Shown here one piece after another: positions 7,663 through 14,582 of a stretch of DNA of 26,893 nt. The notes beneath the pieces were generated by a model. The model had not been told where the DNA came from and did no database searches. It worked only from the letters and a program-made list of their open reading frames with translations. The stretch lies in contig JAHFPO010000010.1 of NCBI GenBank assembly GCA_023266695.1, positions 1 through 26,893 of the forward strand, read 5' to 3'. Position numbers and translations under genes: made by a program. Every line of letters begins with the position of its first letter. The stretch's first letter is position 1. Origin of the DNA: Hyphomicrobiales bacterium (GTDB lineage: Bacteria > Pseudomonadota > Alphaproteobacteria > Rhizobiales > Xanthobacteraceae).

Positions 7663-8334
7663 TCAATCGCGCAATTGCCTGAGCGCCGCCGCGGCGGCGA
7701 TCGGCCCGAGCACGAAGCTTGCGAGCGAAAGCGCCGCGATGAGCTTGAACGGCGTGCCGAATGGCAGCGGGTCCGTGACCGCCGCCGTGGTCGCCGCCAC
7801 GCCGAAAATCAGGATCGGAATCGTCAGCGGCAGGATGAGGACGGCGACGAGCAGCCCGCCGCGCGGCATCGCCACGCCGAGGGCGGCGCCGATCAAGCCG
7901 AGAAAGGTGAGCGCCGGGGTTCCGACCAAGAGCGTCGCGGTCGCGGCGGCGAGCGCCTGGGGCTCCAACCCGAGCAGCAGGCCAAGCAGCGGCGCCGCCA
8001 CCACGAGCGGGAGCCCGGTGGTGATCCAGTGCGCTACCCCCTTCGCCGCCGCGATCGCTTCCAGCGGTATCGGCGTGATCAGCAGGAGGTCGAGGCTGCC
8101 GTCCTCGTGGTCGGCCGCGAATATACGGTCGAGGCCGAGCAAGCTCGCGAGCAGCGCTCCGATCCAGAGCACCGCCGGTCCGATGCGGGCGATGAGCGGT
8201 AGATCGGGACCGACCGCGAACGGCACGATGGTGACGACGGCAAGGAAGAACACCACGCCGATGCCGCCGCCGCCGCCGACTCGGAAGGCGAGGGTGACAT
8301 CCCGCGCGAGAACGGCTCTGAGCGCGGCGATCAT
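7663..8334 (-). CDS. ccmB: Heme exporter membrane protein CcmB
   Basis: CcmB is the permease partner of CcmA in the ABC complex that drives release of holo-CcmE. The 223 residues have six hydrophobic spans and the conserved N-terminal features RAVLARDVTLAFR and FFLAVVTIVPFAVGP. The loop LLGLDRIFAADHEDGSLDLL is the family's hallmark, and LPLTIPILIFGVAATTAA is the penultimate helix. The ATG at 8334 overlaps the ccmA stop by 4 nt. The reading frame is open further upstream, but that part is an off-frame shadow of ccmA. The protein ends AALRQLRD, 51 nt before ccmC. Confidence 0.95.
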   Translation of the reverse strand: MIAALRAVLARDVTLAFRVGGGGGIGVVFFLAVVTIVPFAVGPDLPLIARIGPAVLWIGALLASLLGLDRIFAADHEDGSLDLLLITPIPLEAIAAAKGVAHWITTGLPLVVAAPLLGLLLGLEPQALAAATATLLVGTPALTFLGLIGAALGVAMPRGGLLVAVLILPLTIPILIFGVAATTAAVTDPLPFGTPFKLIAALSLASFVLGPIAAAAALRQLRD

Positions 8335-8942
8335 GCGATGCCACCAACGCCGAGCCGGATCTCCACGACGCGCTCGATCTTGAGCGCCGCGTGGGTGGCG
8401 ATCACCGCCAGGCCGCCGCCCGAGAGATGCTGCGCCATCAGGCGCGCGAGCGTTTCCTGTCCGTCCGCATCGAGCGCCGTTGCCGGCTCGTCGAGCAGCC
8501 AAAGCGGACGCGGCGAGATGAGCAAGCGCGCGAGCGCGAGCCGACGCCGCTGCCCGGCCGAGAGCATGCGGGCGGAAAACTCCGCCAGCCGTTCGAGCCC
8601 GAGCGCGGCCAGAGCCGCTTCGATTTCCATTCCGCCCGCGCCGAGCAAAGCCCGTGCGAAGCCGAGGTTCTCGGCGACGGTGAGCGCTCCCTTCAGCGCA
8701 TCGAGATGACCGACGAAATGAGCCGCAGTGCCGACCGACCGCTCCGGATCGCCGTCTTCGAGCGCGATTCGCCCCGCCGCCGGCGGCAACAGCCCCGCCA
8801 ACAGGCGCAACAGCGAGGATTTGCCCGCCCCGTTCGGCCCGGTGACGATCAGCGCCTCGCCCGCGTGAACGGCGAATCCGAGCCCCGCAAACAGGCTCCG
8901 CCCGCCCCGGACGCAGGCAAGGTCTTCGGCCACCAGCCGCAT
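8331..8942 (-). CDS. ccmA: Heme exporter ATP-binding protein CcmA
   Basis: CcmA is the cytoplasmic ATPase of CcmABCD; ATP hydrolysis releases heme-loaded CcmE from CcmC. The 203 residues carry Walker A GPNGAGKS (35-42), the ABC signature LSAGQRRRLALAR (127-139; LSAGQ replacing LSGGQ is normal for CcmA), Walker B LWLLDEP (147-153) and an H-loop His in VIATHAAL. The length matches the family. AGGAGG, a near-perfect Shine-Dalgarno, precedes the ATG at 8942. It is the first gene of the minus-strand ccm operon, divergent from acnA. The remaining system I genes (ccmE, ccmF, ccmH, ccmI) are not in the window. Confidence 0.96.
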   Translation of the reverse strand: MRLVAEDLACVRGGRSLFAGLGFAVHAGEALIVTGPNGAGKSSLLRLLAGLLPPAAGRIALEDGDPERSVGTAAHFVGHLDALKGALTVAENLGFARALLGAGGMEIEAALAALGLERLAEFSARMLSAGQRRRLALARLLISPRPLWLLDEPATALDADGQETLARLMAQHLSGGGLAVIATHAALKIERVVEIRLGVGGIA

Positions 8943-9131
8943 CGAGCCTCCTGCCTACCTGGGCGTGTGGTGCGGGCGGGCTTCGCCCCGACGTGCCGGG
9001 AGGGAATTCCGGCCCCGCCGCCGGTTCCTCGCTAGACCGGAAAACCAAAATGAATCAGGGCCTTCGCCCGCTTCGCGGAGCCCGCGCGCCAGCCCAATGG
9101 TGCCCAAGACCGGCCCTCCGTTTTCGTTCCG

Positions 9132-9160
9132 GTGACCGCGCTTTTAATTCGCTCTATAAA
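9132..9160 (+). promoter_or_regulatory. Predicted acnA promoter
   Basis: A GTGACC -35 (9132-9137) and a TATAAA -10 (9155-9160) are separated by exactly 17 bp. GTGACC differs by one base from TTGACC, close to the alphaproteobacterial housekeeping consensus. A start near 9167 would give an acnA leader of about 80 nt. The bases just after the -10 are GC-rich. Confidence 0.55.
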
Positions 9161-9165
9161 GCGCG
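9137..9165. promoter_or_regulatory. Inverted repeat over the acnA promoter
   Basis: CGCGCTTT (9137-9144) and AAAGCGCG (9158-9165) are perfect 8-bp inverted arms separated by 13 bp, covering the promoter spacer and most of the -10 hexamer. The placement suits an operator for a dimeric repressor. It does not match iron-control sites I know in this group (the Irr ICE motif or the RirA box), so the binding protein is unknown, and chance is possible in GC-rich DNA. Confidence 0.3.
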
Positions 9166-9246
9166 CAACTGCCGTTGTCGTACCGGCCGAGTCGGCTTCC
9201 CGCTGCCCCCGGCTGCCGGGTTTACGGGCTGCGGTGACCGTTGGGA

Positions 9247-11952
9247 ATGACCACCGTGACCTCGCTCGACAGCTATAAGTGCCGCAAGACCCTGAACGTC
9301 GGCTCCAAGACCTACGACTATTACAGTCTCAAGGCGGCCGAGCAGCAGGGCTTGAAGGGCATCTCCAAGCTTCCGTTCTCGCTCAAGGTGCTGATCGAGA
9401 ACCTCATCCGTCACGAGGACGGACGCACGGTCACCAAGGCCGACATCAAGGCCGTCATCGAATGGCTGAATAAGCGCAAGAGCGACCGCGAGATCGCGTT
9501 CCGCCCGGCGCGGGTGCTGATGCAGGATTTCACCGGCGTGCCGGCGGTCGTCGATCTTGCCGCCATGCGCGACGCCATGAAGATGCTGGGCGGCGATCCG
9601 AATCGGATCAATCCGCTGGTGCCGGTCGATCTCGTCATCGACCATTCGGTCATCGTCGATCGTTTCGGATCCCCGGCGGCATTCAAGCAGAACGTCGCAC
9701 TCGAATACAAGCGCAACGGCGAACGCTATCGCTTCTTGAAGTGGGGTCAGGCAGCGTTCGCGAATTTTCGCGTGGTGCCGCCCGGCACCGGCATCTGCCA
9801 CCAGGTCAATCTTGAATATCTGTCGCAGACGGTCTGGACCCGCACCGAGCGAAACGGAAAGGGCGCCAAGGTCGAAGTCGCCTATCCCGACACCCTCGTC
9901 GGCACCGACAGCCACACCACCATGGTCAATGGCCTCTCCGTGCTCGGATGGGGCGTCGGCGGCATCGAGGCGGAAGCCGCCATGCTCGGCCAGCCGATTT
10001 CGATGTTGATCCCCGAGGTTGTCGGCTTCCAGCTCACCGGCAAGCTGCGCGAAGGAGTGACCGCCACCGACCTCGTGCTCACCGTCACCGAGATGCTGCG
10101 CAAGCAAGGCGTGGTCGGCAAATTCGTCGAATTCTACGGCGCCGGAGTAGGCTCGCTCTCGCTCGAGGATCGCGCCACCATCGGCAACATGGCGCCCGAA
10201 TACGGTGCCACCTGCGGCTTCTTCCCGATCGACGCGGAGACCTTGCGCTATCTCGCCGATACCGGACGCCCCGCGGATCTCCTTGCTCTGGTCGAAGCCT
10301 ATGCCAAGGCGCAAGGGCTGTTTCACACCGGCACGGCATCCGACCCGGCGTTCACCGAAACGCTCGCGCTCGATCTGCGCACGGTCGAGCCTTCGCTCGC
10401 TGGCCCCAAGCGTCCGCAGGACCGCGTGCCGCTCTCCAATGTCAAGAACAGCTTCGCCGAGGCCATGGACAAGGAATTTCGCAAAGCGGCCGAGCTCACC
10501 AAGCGCTTCAAGGTCAAGGGCAAGAAATTCGACATCGGGCACGGCGACATCGTTATCGCGGCCATCACCTCGTGCACCAATACCTCGAACCCGAGCGTGA
10601 TGATCGGCGCCGGGCTGCTCGCCCGCAAGGCGCGCGCCAAGGGATTGAAGGTGAAGCCGTGGGTGAAGACCTCGCTCGCGCCGGGATCGCAAGTGGTCGC
10701 CGAATATCTCGCCAAGGCCGGGCTGCAGAAGGATTTGAACGCGCTCGGATTCAACCTGGTCGGCTTCGGCTGCACCACTTGCATCGGCAACTCCGGCCCG
10801 CTGGCCGATCCGATCTCGAAGACGATCCAGACGCACGATCTCGTCGCCGCCGCCGTGCTTTCGGGAAACCGCAATTTCGAGGGCCGGGTCAATGCCGACG
10901 TGCGCGCGAATTATCTCGCCTCGCCGCCGCTGGTGGTCGCCTACGCGCTCGCGGGCTCCATGCAGATCGACCTTGCGCGCGAGCCGGTCGGCCGCGACCG
11001 CAGGGGGAGGAAGGTCTATCTCAAGGACATCTGGCCGAGCTCGAAGGAGATCGCCTCCTTCATGCGCCGCTCGATCTCGAGGAAGCTGTTCCAGAAGAAA
11101 TATGCCGACGTGTTCAAGGGCGACGCCCACTGGCGCAGGACCAGGGTCGCGAAGGGCGATACCTATGCGTGGGATCCCCGCTCGACCTATGTGCAGAACC
11201 CGCCCTATTTCGTGCGCATGGGCAAGAAACCCGAAGCAATCACCGACATTGTCAATGCGCGCATCCTCGGGCTCTTCCTCGACTCGATCACAACCGATCA
11301 CATTTCGCCGGCGGGTTCGATCAAGGCCGCCTCGCCGGCCGGGAAGTATCTCATCGACCACGGCGTCAACGTCATCGACTTCAACCAGTACGGCACGCGG
11401 CGCGGTAACCACGAAGTGATGATGCGGGGCACCTTCGCCAATATCCGCATCAAGAACCAGATGGTGCCGGGGATCGAAGGCGGCGTGACCGTGCAGTATC
11501 CCTCCGGCGAACGGCTGCCGATCTACGACGCCGCCATGCGTTACAGGTCGGAAGGCGTGCCGCTCGTGGTCTTCGCCGGCAAGGAATACGGCACCGGCTC
11601 CTCGCGCGACTGGGCGGCCAAAGGCGCGAAACTACTGGGTATCCGGGCCGTGATTGCCCAGAGCTTCGAGCGCATCCATCGTTCGAATCTCGTGGGCATG
11701 GGCGTGATGCCGCTGACCTTCGAGAACGGCACGTCCTGGCAGACGCTCGGCCTCAAGGGCGATGAAACGGTCACCATCCGCGGATTGGCGGGCGAGATCA
11801 GGCCGCGCCAGACGCTCAACGCCGAGATCACTTTTGCTGACGGTGGCGTGAAGAAGGTGCCGCTCACGTGCCGGATCGAGACGCTCGACGAGCTCGACTA
11901 TTTCAAGAACGGTGGGATTCTCCACTACGTGCTGCGCCATCTCGCGGCGTGA
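9247..11952 (+). CDS. acnA: Aconitate hydratase A (AcnA/IRP-like)
   Basis: AcnA isomerises citrate to isocitrate in the TCA cycle using a [4Fe-4S] cluster. The 901 residues match the monomeric AcnA/IRP1 class. The cluster ligands are visible: Cys443 in ITSCTNTSNPSVM, then Cys509 and Cys512 in GCTTCIGNSGP. Other motifs are VPAVVDLAAMRDAM, the substrate loop DSHTTMVNGLSVLGWGVGG, and in the C-terminal swivel domain GSSRDWAAKGAKLLG with the ERIHRSNLVGMGV active-site segment. The ATG at 9247 gives MTTVTSLDSYKCRKTL; a TTG six bases earlier is less likely. GGTGA about nine bases upstream is a modest ribosome-binding site. Neighbours acnA, DUF1223 and DUF2794 follow a rhizobial order. A predicted promoter lies about 90-115 bp upstream of the start codon. 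Confidence 0.98.
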   Translation: MTTVTSLDSYKCRKTLNVGSKTYDYYSLKAAEQQGLKGISKLPFSLKVLIENLIRHEDGRTVTKADIKAVIEWLNKRKSDREIAFRPARVLMQDFTGVPAVVDLAAMRDAMKMLGGDPNRINPLVPVDLVIDHSVIVDRFGSPAAFKQNVALEYKRNGERYRFLKWGQAAFANFRVVPPGTGICHQVNLEYLSQTVWTRTERNGKGAKVEVAYPDTLVGTDSHTTMVNGLSVLGWGVGGIEAEAAMLGQPISMLIPEVVGFQLTGKLREGVTATDLVLTVTEMLRKQGVVGKFVEFYGAGVGSLSLEDRATIGNMAPEYGATCGFFPIDAETLRYLADTGRPADLLALVEAYAKAQGLFHTGTASDPAFTETLALDLRTVEPSLAGPKRPQDRVPLSNVKNSFAEAMDKEFRKAAELTKRFKVKGKKFDIGHGDIVIAAITSCTNTSNPSVMIGAGLLARKARAKGLKVKPWVKTSLAPGSQVVAEYLAKAGLQKDLNALGFNLVGFGCTTCIGNSGPLADPISKTIQTHDLVAAAVLSGNRNFEGRVNADVRANYLASPPLVVAYALAGSMQIDLAREPVGRDRRGRKVYLKDIWPSSKEIASFMRRSISRKLFQKKYADVFKGDAHWRRTRVAKGDTYAWDPRSTYVQNPPYFVRMGKKPEAITDIVNARILGLFLDSITTDHISPAGSIKAASPAGKYLIDHGVNVIDFNQYGTRRGNHEVMMRGTFANIRIKNQMVPGIEGGVTVQYPSGERLPIYDAAMRYRSEGVPLVVFAGKEYGTGSSRDWAAKGAKLLGIRAVIAQSFERIHRSNLVGMGVMPLTFENGTSWQTLGLKGDETVTIRGLAGEIRPRQTLNAEITFADGGVKKVPLTCRIETLDELDYFKNGGILHYVLRHLAA

Positions 11953-12057
11953 GCCGTGCAGGTGACACGGTCCGGGAAAAACGAAGCTCTCACCTTGAAT
12001 TGACTGGCGGTGAAGCGCGCACCGTTCTATGCGTTCCGATCTCGCTCCGGGTGCCTT

Positions 12058-12789
12058 ATGAGAGCTTCTGGTCGGCCGTTTCGCCTCCTTGCGGTGCTTG
12101 CGTTCTTGGCCGGACCGTTCCCGGCTTCGGCCGGCGACACCAAGGCCGTCATCGAGCTCTTCACCAGCCAGGGCTGCTCGTCATGTCCGGCGGCCGATCA
12201 TCTGCTCGGCGAGCTCGCAATGGACGAGCGTCTGCTCGCGCTCAGCCTGCCGGTCGATTATTGGGACTATCTCGGCTGGCGCGACACGCTTGCACTCCAT
12301 ACTCACTCGGTCCGCCAGAAGGTCTATGCCGAGACGCGCGGCGATCGTCAGGTCTATACGCCGCAAGTCGTGATCAACGGCGTGGCCCAGGCGATCGGCA
12401 GCGACCGTAACGCGATCGAGCGCGCGGTCGCGGGAGCCGAGGTCAAGAGCAAGCTCACGGTCCCCGTTTCGGTCAAGCGCAGCGGCGGCAATGTCGAGAT
12501 CGAGGTCGGGGCCGCTGCCGGCACCCCGGCATCGGTCTGGGTGCTGGCGGTCACGCGAGCGACGTCGGTTGCCATCGCGCGCGGCGAGAATCGCGGCAAG
12601 ACTGTCACCTATCACAATGTGGTGCGCAGCTGGACCCGCGTCGGCGAATGGACCGGCAAGCCGGTGCGAACCTCGTTACCGGTCGCGGCCCTCACCGGCG
12701 CCGACGCGGCCGTGATTCTGATCCAGGAAGCGGGCTCGGTCGAGGAGCCAGGACGGATCAGCGGCGCTGCCATGCTCGCCTTGCACTGA
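12058..12789 (+). CDS. DUF1223 exported thioredoxin-fold protein
   Basis: This is a DUF1223 protein of unknown function, common beside aconitase genes in Rhizobiales. From the ATG at 12058 it has 243 residues: a signal peptide (MRASGRPFRLLAVLAFLAGP, cleavage likely after FPASA), then IELFTSQGCSSCPAADHLL. The CSSC pair (Cys40, Cys43) sits where a thioredoxin-like fold carries its redox motif. The conserved LPVDYWDYLGWRDTLA and VYTPQVVINGVAQAIGSDR segments follow. A GTG at 12010 would add 16 residues ahead of the signal peptide and is not preferred; a weak promoter-like pair (TTGACT at 12000, TTCTAT at 12025, 19-bp spacer) would also place the transcript start after it. A periplasmic thiol role is inference. 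Confidence 0.88.
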   Translation: MRASGRPFRLLAVLAFLAGPFPASAGDTKAVIELFTSQGCSSCPAADHLLGELAMDERLLALSLPVDYWDYLGWRDTLALHTHSVRQKVYAETRGDRQVYTPQVVINGVAQAIGSDRNAIERAVAGAEVKSKLTVPVSVKRSGGNVEIEVGAAAGTPASVWVLAVTRATSVAIARGENRGKTVTYHNVVRSWTRVGEWTGKPVRTSLPVAALTGADAAVILIQEAGSVEEPGRISGAAMLALH

Positions 12790-12824
12790 GCCAGCGCAAA
12801 CCCGTTCAACCCGCACGGATGATC

Positions 12825-12853
12825 AAAAAAATCGGGCCGGGGTTACCGGCCCG
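12825..12853 (-). terminator. Intrinsic terminator, minus orientation
   Basis: A perfect 8-bp stem, CGGGCCGG (12833-12840) with CCGGCCCG (12846-12853), closes a 5-nt loop. On the minus strand it is followed by seven consecutive U (12831-12825). On the plus strand the stem is followed by AAGAGCG, with no T-run, so it does not look like a terminator for the DUF1223 gene. The nearest minus-strand protein gene upstream (13595-14422) has its own terminator, so this one needs another transcript. Confidence 0.65.
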
Positions 12854-12890
12854 AAGAGCGTTGGGGGATTGAACCGTACGCGGAACCGTA

Positions 12891-12959
12891 GGGTCGGTCG
12901 GCGGAAGCCCCGGGGGGCTGGGGGGCTGGGAATATCCGGTGCTTCGCGCTGACCGACCC
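12891..12959. repeat. Long inverted repeat with G-run apical loop
   Basis: The arms 12891-12908 and 12941-12959 pair over 18 positions: nine perfect pairs GGGTCGGTC/GACCGACCC, one G-T, three more, a single-base bulge at 12946, then five pairs. The 32-nt loop contains two runs of six G and one of three G separated by CT (12912-12930), a sequence capable of forming a G-quadruplex on the plus strand and a C-rich loop on the minus strand. Confidence 0.7.
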
Positions 12960-13050
12960 GGAGGCTACGTAAGCCGAACATCGCCGTATGCTTGGGCGTG
13001 GCCGGGGCCGAAATTGGGCGACATTATGATTTTCTTAACGAACCCGTGAA

Positions 13051-13107
13051 GCCGCCGGAGCGGGCATTTCCGGGGGGTTCAGGGGCTTGCCCGGGGCGCT
13101 CGGCGGC
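13051..13107 (+). repeat. Bulged inverted repeat upstream of DUF2794 gene
   Basis: GCCGCC (13051-13056) pairs with GGCGGC (13102-13107), GAGCG (13058-13062) with CGCTC (13097-13101), and GGCA (13063-13066) with TGCC (13088-13091), leaving a 1-nt and a 5-nt bulge. No T-run follows, so it is not a terminator. It ends 49 nt before the DUF2794 start codon and may be a leader structure. Confidence 0.45.
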
Positions 13108-13156
13108 GCGATCATGAATATGAAATGACGATCCGGCAGATCTTCGGGGAGGCGCC

Positions 13157-13522
13157 ATGGGCGATCTCGATCCGATAGTTTTTCCGGGGGGCGGAGGACG
13201 CCGTCGGCGCCTCAAGCCCCCCGGTCGACCGGTGACTTTCGACCGGCGCGAACTAGACCGGATACTCGACCTCTATGGCCGCAAGGTCGCCGCCGGCGAA
13301 TGGCGCGATTATGCCATCGCATTCTTGCGGGATCGCGCCGTGTTCTCGGTGTTCCGCCGCGCCACCGAATTCCCGCTCTATCGCATCGAGAAGGATTTGA
13401 GCCTTGCCCGCCGCCAGGGCGCCTATGCGGTGGTGGCGGCCTCGGGGAGAGTGTTGAAACGCGGACCCGACTTGGAGCGCGTGCTGCGGGTGATCGACCC
13501 CGCGCTCAGGCTCGTCAACTGA
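13157..13522 (+). CDS. DUF2794 family protein
   Basis: This is a small cytoplasmic protein of unknown function, largely restricted to alphaproteobacteria. The 121 residues start with a glycine/arginine-rich segment (PGGGGRRRRLKPPGRP), followed by the DUF2794 core: VTFDRRELDRILDLYGRKVA, AGEWRDYAIAFLRDRAVFSV, FRRATEFPLYRIEKDLSLAR and RQGAYAVVAASGRVLKRGPD. No membrane segment or signal peptide is seen. The start is supported by GGGGAGG about six bases upstream. It faces the Bax-inhibitor-like gene tail to tail, with a shared hairpin terminator. I know of no assigned role. Confidence 0.88.
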   Translation: MGDLDPIVFPGGGGRRRRLKPPGRPVTFDRRELDRILDLYGRKVAAGEWRDYAIAFLRDRAVFSVFRRATEFPLYRIEKDLSLARRQGAYAVVAASGRVLKRGPDLERVLRVIDPALRLVN

Positions 13523-13540
13523 CCCGGCCCTGATTCGCCA

Positions 13541-13573
13541 AAACAAAAGGCCCCGGCGTAAGGCCGGGGCCTT
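13541..13573 (-). terminator. Intrinsic terminator between convergent genes
   Basis: An 11-bp perfect stem, AAGGCCCCGGC (13547-13557) with GCCGGGGCCTT (13563-13573), closes a 5-nt loop. On the minus strand it is followed by TTGTTTTGG, a good U-rich tail for the Bax-inhibitor-like gene ending at 13595. On the plus strand the stem's own TT is followed by GTCGTTG, so it is weaker for the DUF2794 gene but may act in both directions. Confidence 0.8.
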
Positions 13574-13594
13574 GTCGTTGATGGATGGCGTTCA

Positions 13595-14422
13595 CTACTC
13601 GTTGCGCTGGCCGAACAGCTGCAACAGCATGGTGAAGAGGTTGATGAAGTCGAGATAGAGCGCGAGCGCTCCCATGATGGCCTTGCGGCCGGCCACTACA
13701 TCGTCATCGCCCGCGAAATACATCTCCTTGATGCGCTGCGTGTCATAGGCCGTGAGCCCGGCGAAGACGATCACGCCCACGACCGAGATGATCCATTGCA
13801 GCATCGACGAGACCAGGAAGATGTTCACGAGCGAGGCGATGATGACGCCGATCAGGCCCATGAACAGGAACGAGCCCCAGCCCGAGATGTCGCGCTGGGT
13901 GGTGTAGCCCCACAAGCTCAACGCACCGAACGAGGCGGCGGTGATGAAGAACACCCGCACGATGGAGGTGTGAGTGAACACCAGGAAGATGATGCCGAGC
14001 GACAGGCCGACCATCGCCGCGAAAATCCAGAAGGCGGCCTGGGCCGCCGTCGGGCTCATGCGGTCGACACGGAAGCTCAGGAAGAACACCAGAGCGAGTG
14101 GCGCGAGGACGACCACCCACTTGAGCGGGCTGAAGAACACGCTGTAGCCGAAGCTCGTCAACAGGATGTCGCGCGACTGCAACACCATGCCCGCTGACGC
14201 CGTGAAGAGTTGATTGCCGCGTAGAACATACGCGGCGCTTGCGAGCGTATCGGTCACCGAAAGCATATAGGCGCCGAGCGCGGCAAGGCCGGTGATGGCG
14301 AGGCCGAGGGCCATGTAATTGTAGACCCGCAGCATGTAGGCCCGCAGGCCGGCGTCGACTTCGACCCGCGCGCGGGCAGTCGTGCCGTAACGGGCAGCCG
14401 GTTTGGTGTCGTATTCAGACAT
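13595..14422 (-). CDS. Bax inhibitor-1 (BI-1/YccA) family membrane protein
   Basis: The protein belongs to the TMBIM/BI-1 family, seven-helix membrane proteins represented in Escherichia coli by YccA (a modulator of FtsH) and YbhL. The 275 residues have a short cytoplasmic N-terminus (MSEYDTKPAARYGTTARARV) and seven hydrophobic spans. RAYMLRVYNYMALGLAITGL is the typical first helix; family signatures near the end are AGLTAYDTQRIKEMY and ALALYLDFINLFTMLLQLFG. The acidic residues in those two motifs form the pH/calcium sensor in characterised members. An upstream in-frame ATG at 14467 would add 15 charged residues; the start at 14422 has GAGAGG upstream and a predicted promoter. It is monocistronic, closed by the 13541-13573 hairpin. 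Confidence 0.93.
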   Translation of the reverse strand: MSEYDTKPAARYGTTARARVEVDAGLRAYMLRVYNYMALGLAITGLAALGAYMLSVTDTLASAAYVLRGNQLFTASAGMVLQSRDILLTSFGYSVFFSPLKWVVVLAPLALVFFLSFRVDRMSPTAAQAAFWIFAAMVGLSLGIIFLVFTHTSIVRVFFITAASFGALSLWGYTTQRDISGWGSFLFMGLIGVIIASLVNIFLVSSMLQWIISVVGVIVFAGLTAYDTQRIKEMYFAGDDDVVAGRKAIMGALALYLDFINLFTMLLQLFGQRNE

Positions 14423-14494
14423 CTTGGGACCTCTCTCTTCCCTCCCGACCGTGTCCTCCTCGTACAAACGGGGGCCGGTCGTGGGTTCGGCCCT

Positions 14495-14523
14495 AATATG
14501 GGGATCACGAATTGTGGCGGCAA
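14495..14523 (-). promoter_or_regulatory. Predicted promoter of the BI-1-like gene
   Basis: On the minus strand TTGCCG (14523-14518) and CATATT (14500-14495) are separated by 17 bp in the 160-bp gap between the ABC permease gene and the BI-1-like gene. A start near 14488 would give a leader of about 65 nt. Confidence 0.4.
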
Positions 14524-14582
14524 GTGAATAAACTGCAAGGTTCCGTGAAGCGTGAACGCCGTCTTCCTGGCCCCTGCTATGG

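Larger units (their letters stand above)
8943..9246. other. Divergent ccmA-acnA intergenic region (304 bp)
   Basis: This gap must carry promoters for both the ccm operon and acnA. On the plus strand a good promoter is visible at 9132-9160. I find no convincing -35/-10 pair for ccmA, only its strong Shine-Dalgarno next to the ATG. A small open frame starting at the ATG at 9050 runs across the acnA promoter and start, has no ribosome-binding site and no family resemblance, and is not called. The predicted acnA leader (about 80 nt) has short GC hairpins (for example CCCGGCTGCCGGG) but no riboswitch that I recognise. Confidence 0.7.
12825..13016 (-). ncRNA. Candidate small structured RNA (about 190 nt)
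   Basis: On the minus strand a promoter-like pair, TTCACG (13050-13045) and CATAAT (13028-13023) with a 16-bp spacer, predicts a start near 13016. The transcript would fold into a small hairpin (12975-12963), a long stem (12959-12941 with 12908-12891) capped by a C-rich loop, and the intrinsic terminator with seven U. It contains no useful reading frame. It does not show the SRP RNA GGAA core, RNase P motifs, a tmRNA tag, or an end-to-end 6S-type duplex. One pair (12900/12950) would be G-U on the plus strand but C-A on the minus strand, so strand assignment rests mainly on the terminator and promoter. It may be a new sRNA; expression is unproven. Confidence 0.35.
12790..13156. other. Structured non-coding gap between DUF1223 and DUF2794 genes
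   Basis: This 367-bp stretch carries no credible protein gene but holds at least four stable stems: the terminator-like hairpin at 12833-12853, a long stem at 12891-12959, a small hairpin at 12963-12975 (GGCT/AGCC) and a bulged stem at 13051-13107. A 12-nt-period direct repeat, GAACCGTA, occurs at 12871-12878 and 12883-12890. A minus-strand promoter candidate lies at 13023-13050. The DUF2794 ribosome-binding site (GGGGAGG) is at the right edge. Confidence 0.75.

Noticed and set aside
9050..9250. Small open frame starting MNQGLRPLRGARAP before acnA
   Set aside because: No ribosome-binding site, Arg/Cys-rich composition typical of a chance frame, and it crosses the predicted acnA promoter and start.
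9154..11412. A 752-codon open frame antisense to acnA
   Set aside because: It follows the codon pattern of a high-GC gene read on the opposite strand, has no family motifs or ribosome-binding site, and acnA is certain. Other long antisense frames (665-1456 over ffh, 14718-15968 and 15981-17441 over the permease, 20654-22081 over rlmN) were rejected for the same reason.
11955..11971. Hairpin CCGTG/CACGG just after acnA as a terminator
   Set aside because: Only 5 bp with a 7-nt loop, followed by TCCGGGAAAA with no T-run.
12862..12880. Minus-strand GGTTCAATCCCCC, resembling a tRNA or tmRNA T-arm
   Set aside because: The bases flanking the TTCAATC loop do not pair (TACGG against CCCCA), there is no acceptor stem or CCA, and no tag peptide reading frame nearby.
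12825..13016. 6S RNA, SRP RNA or RNase P RNA in the structured gap
   Set aside because: No end-to-end duplex with a central bubble, no GGAAGGAAGCAGC-type SRP core, and no conserved RNase P segments were found.
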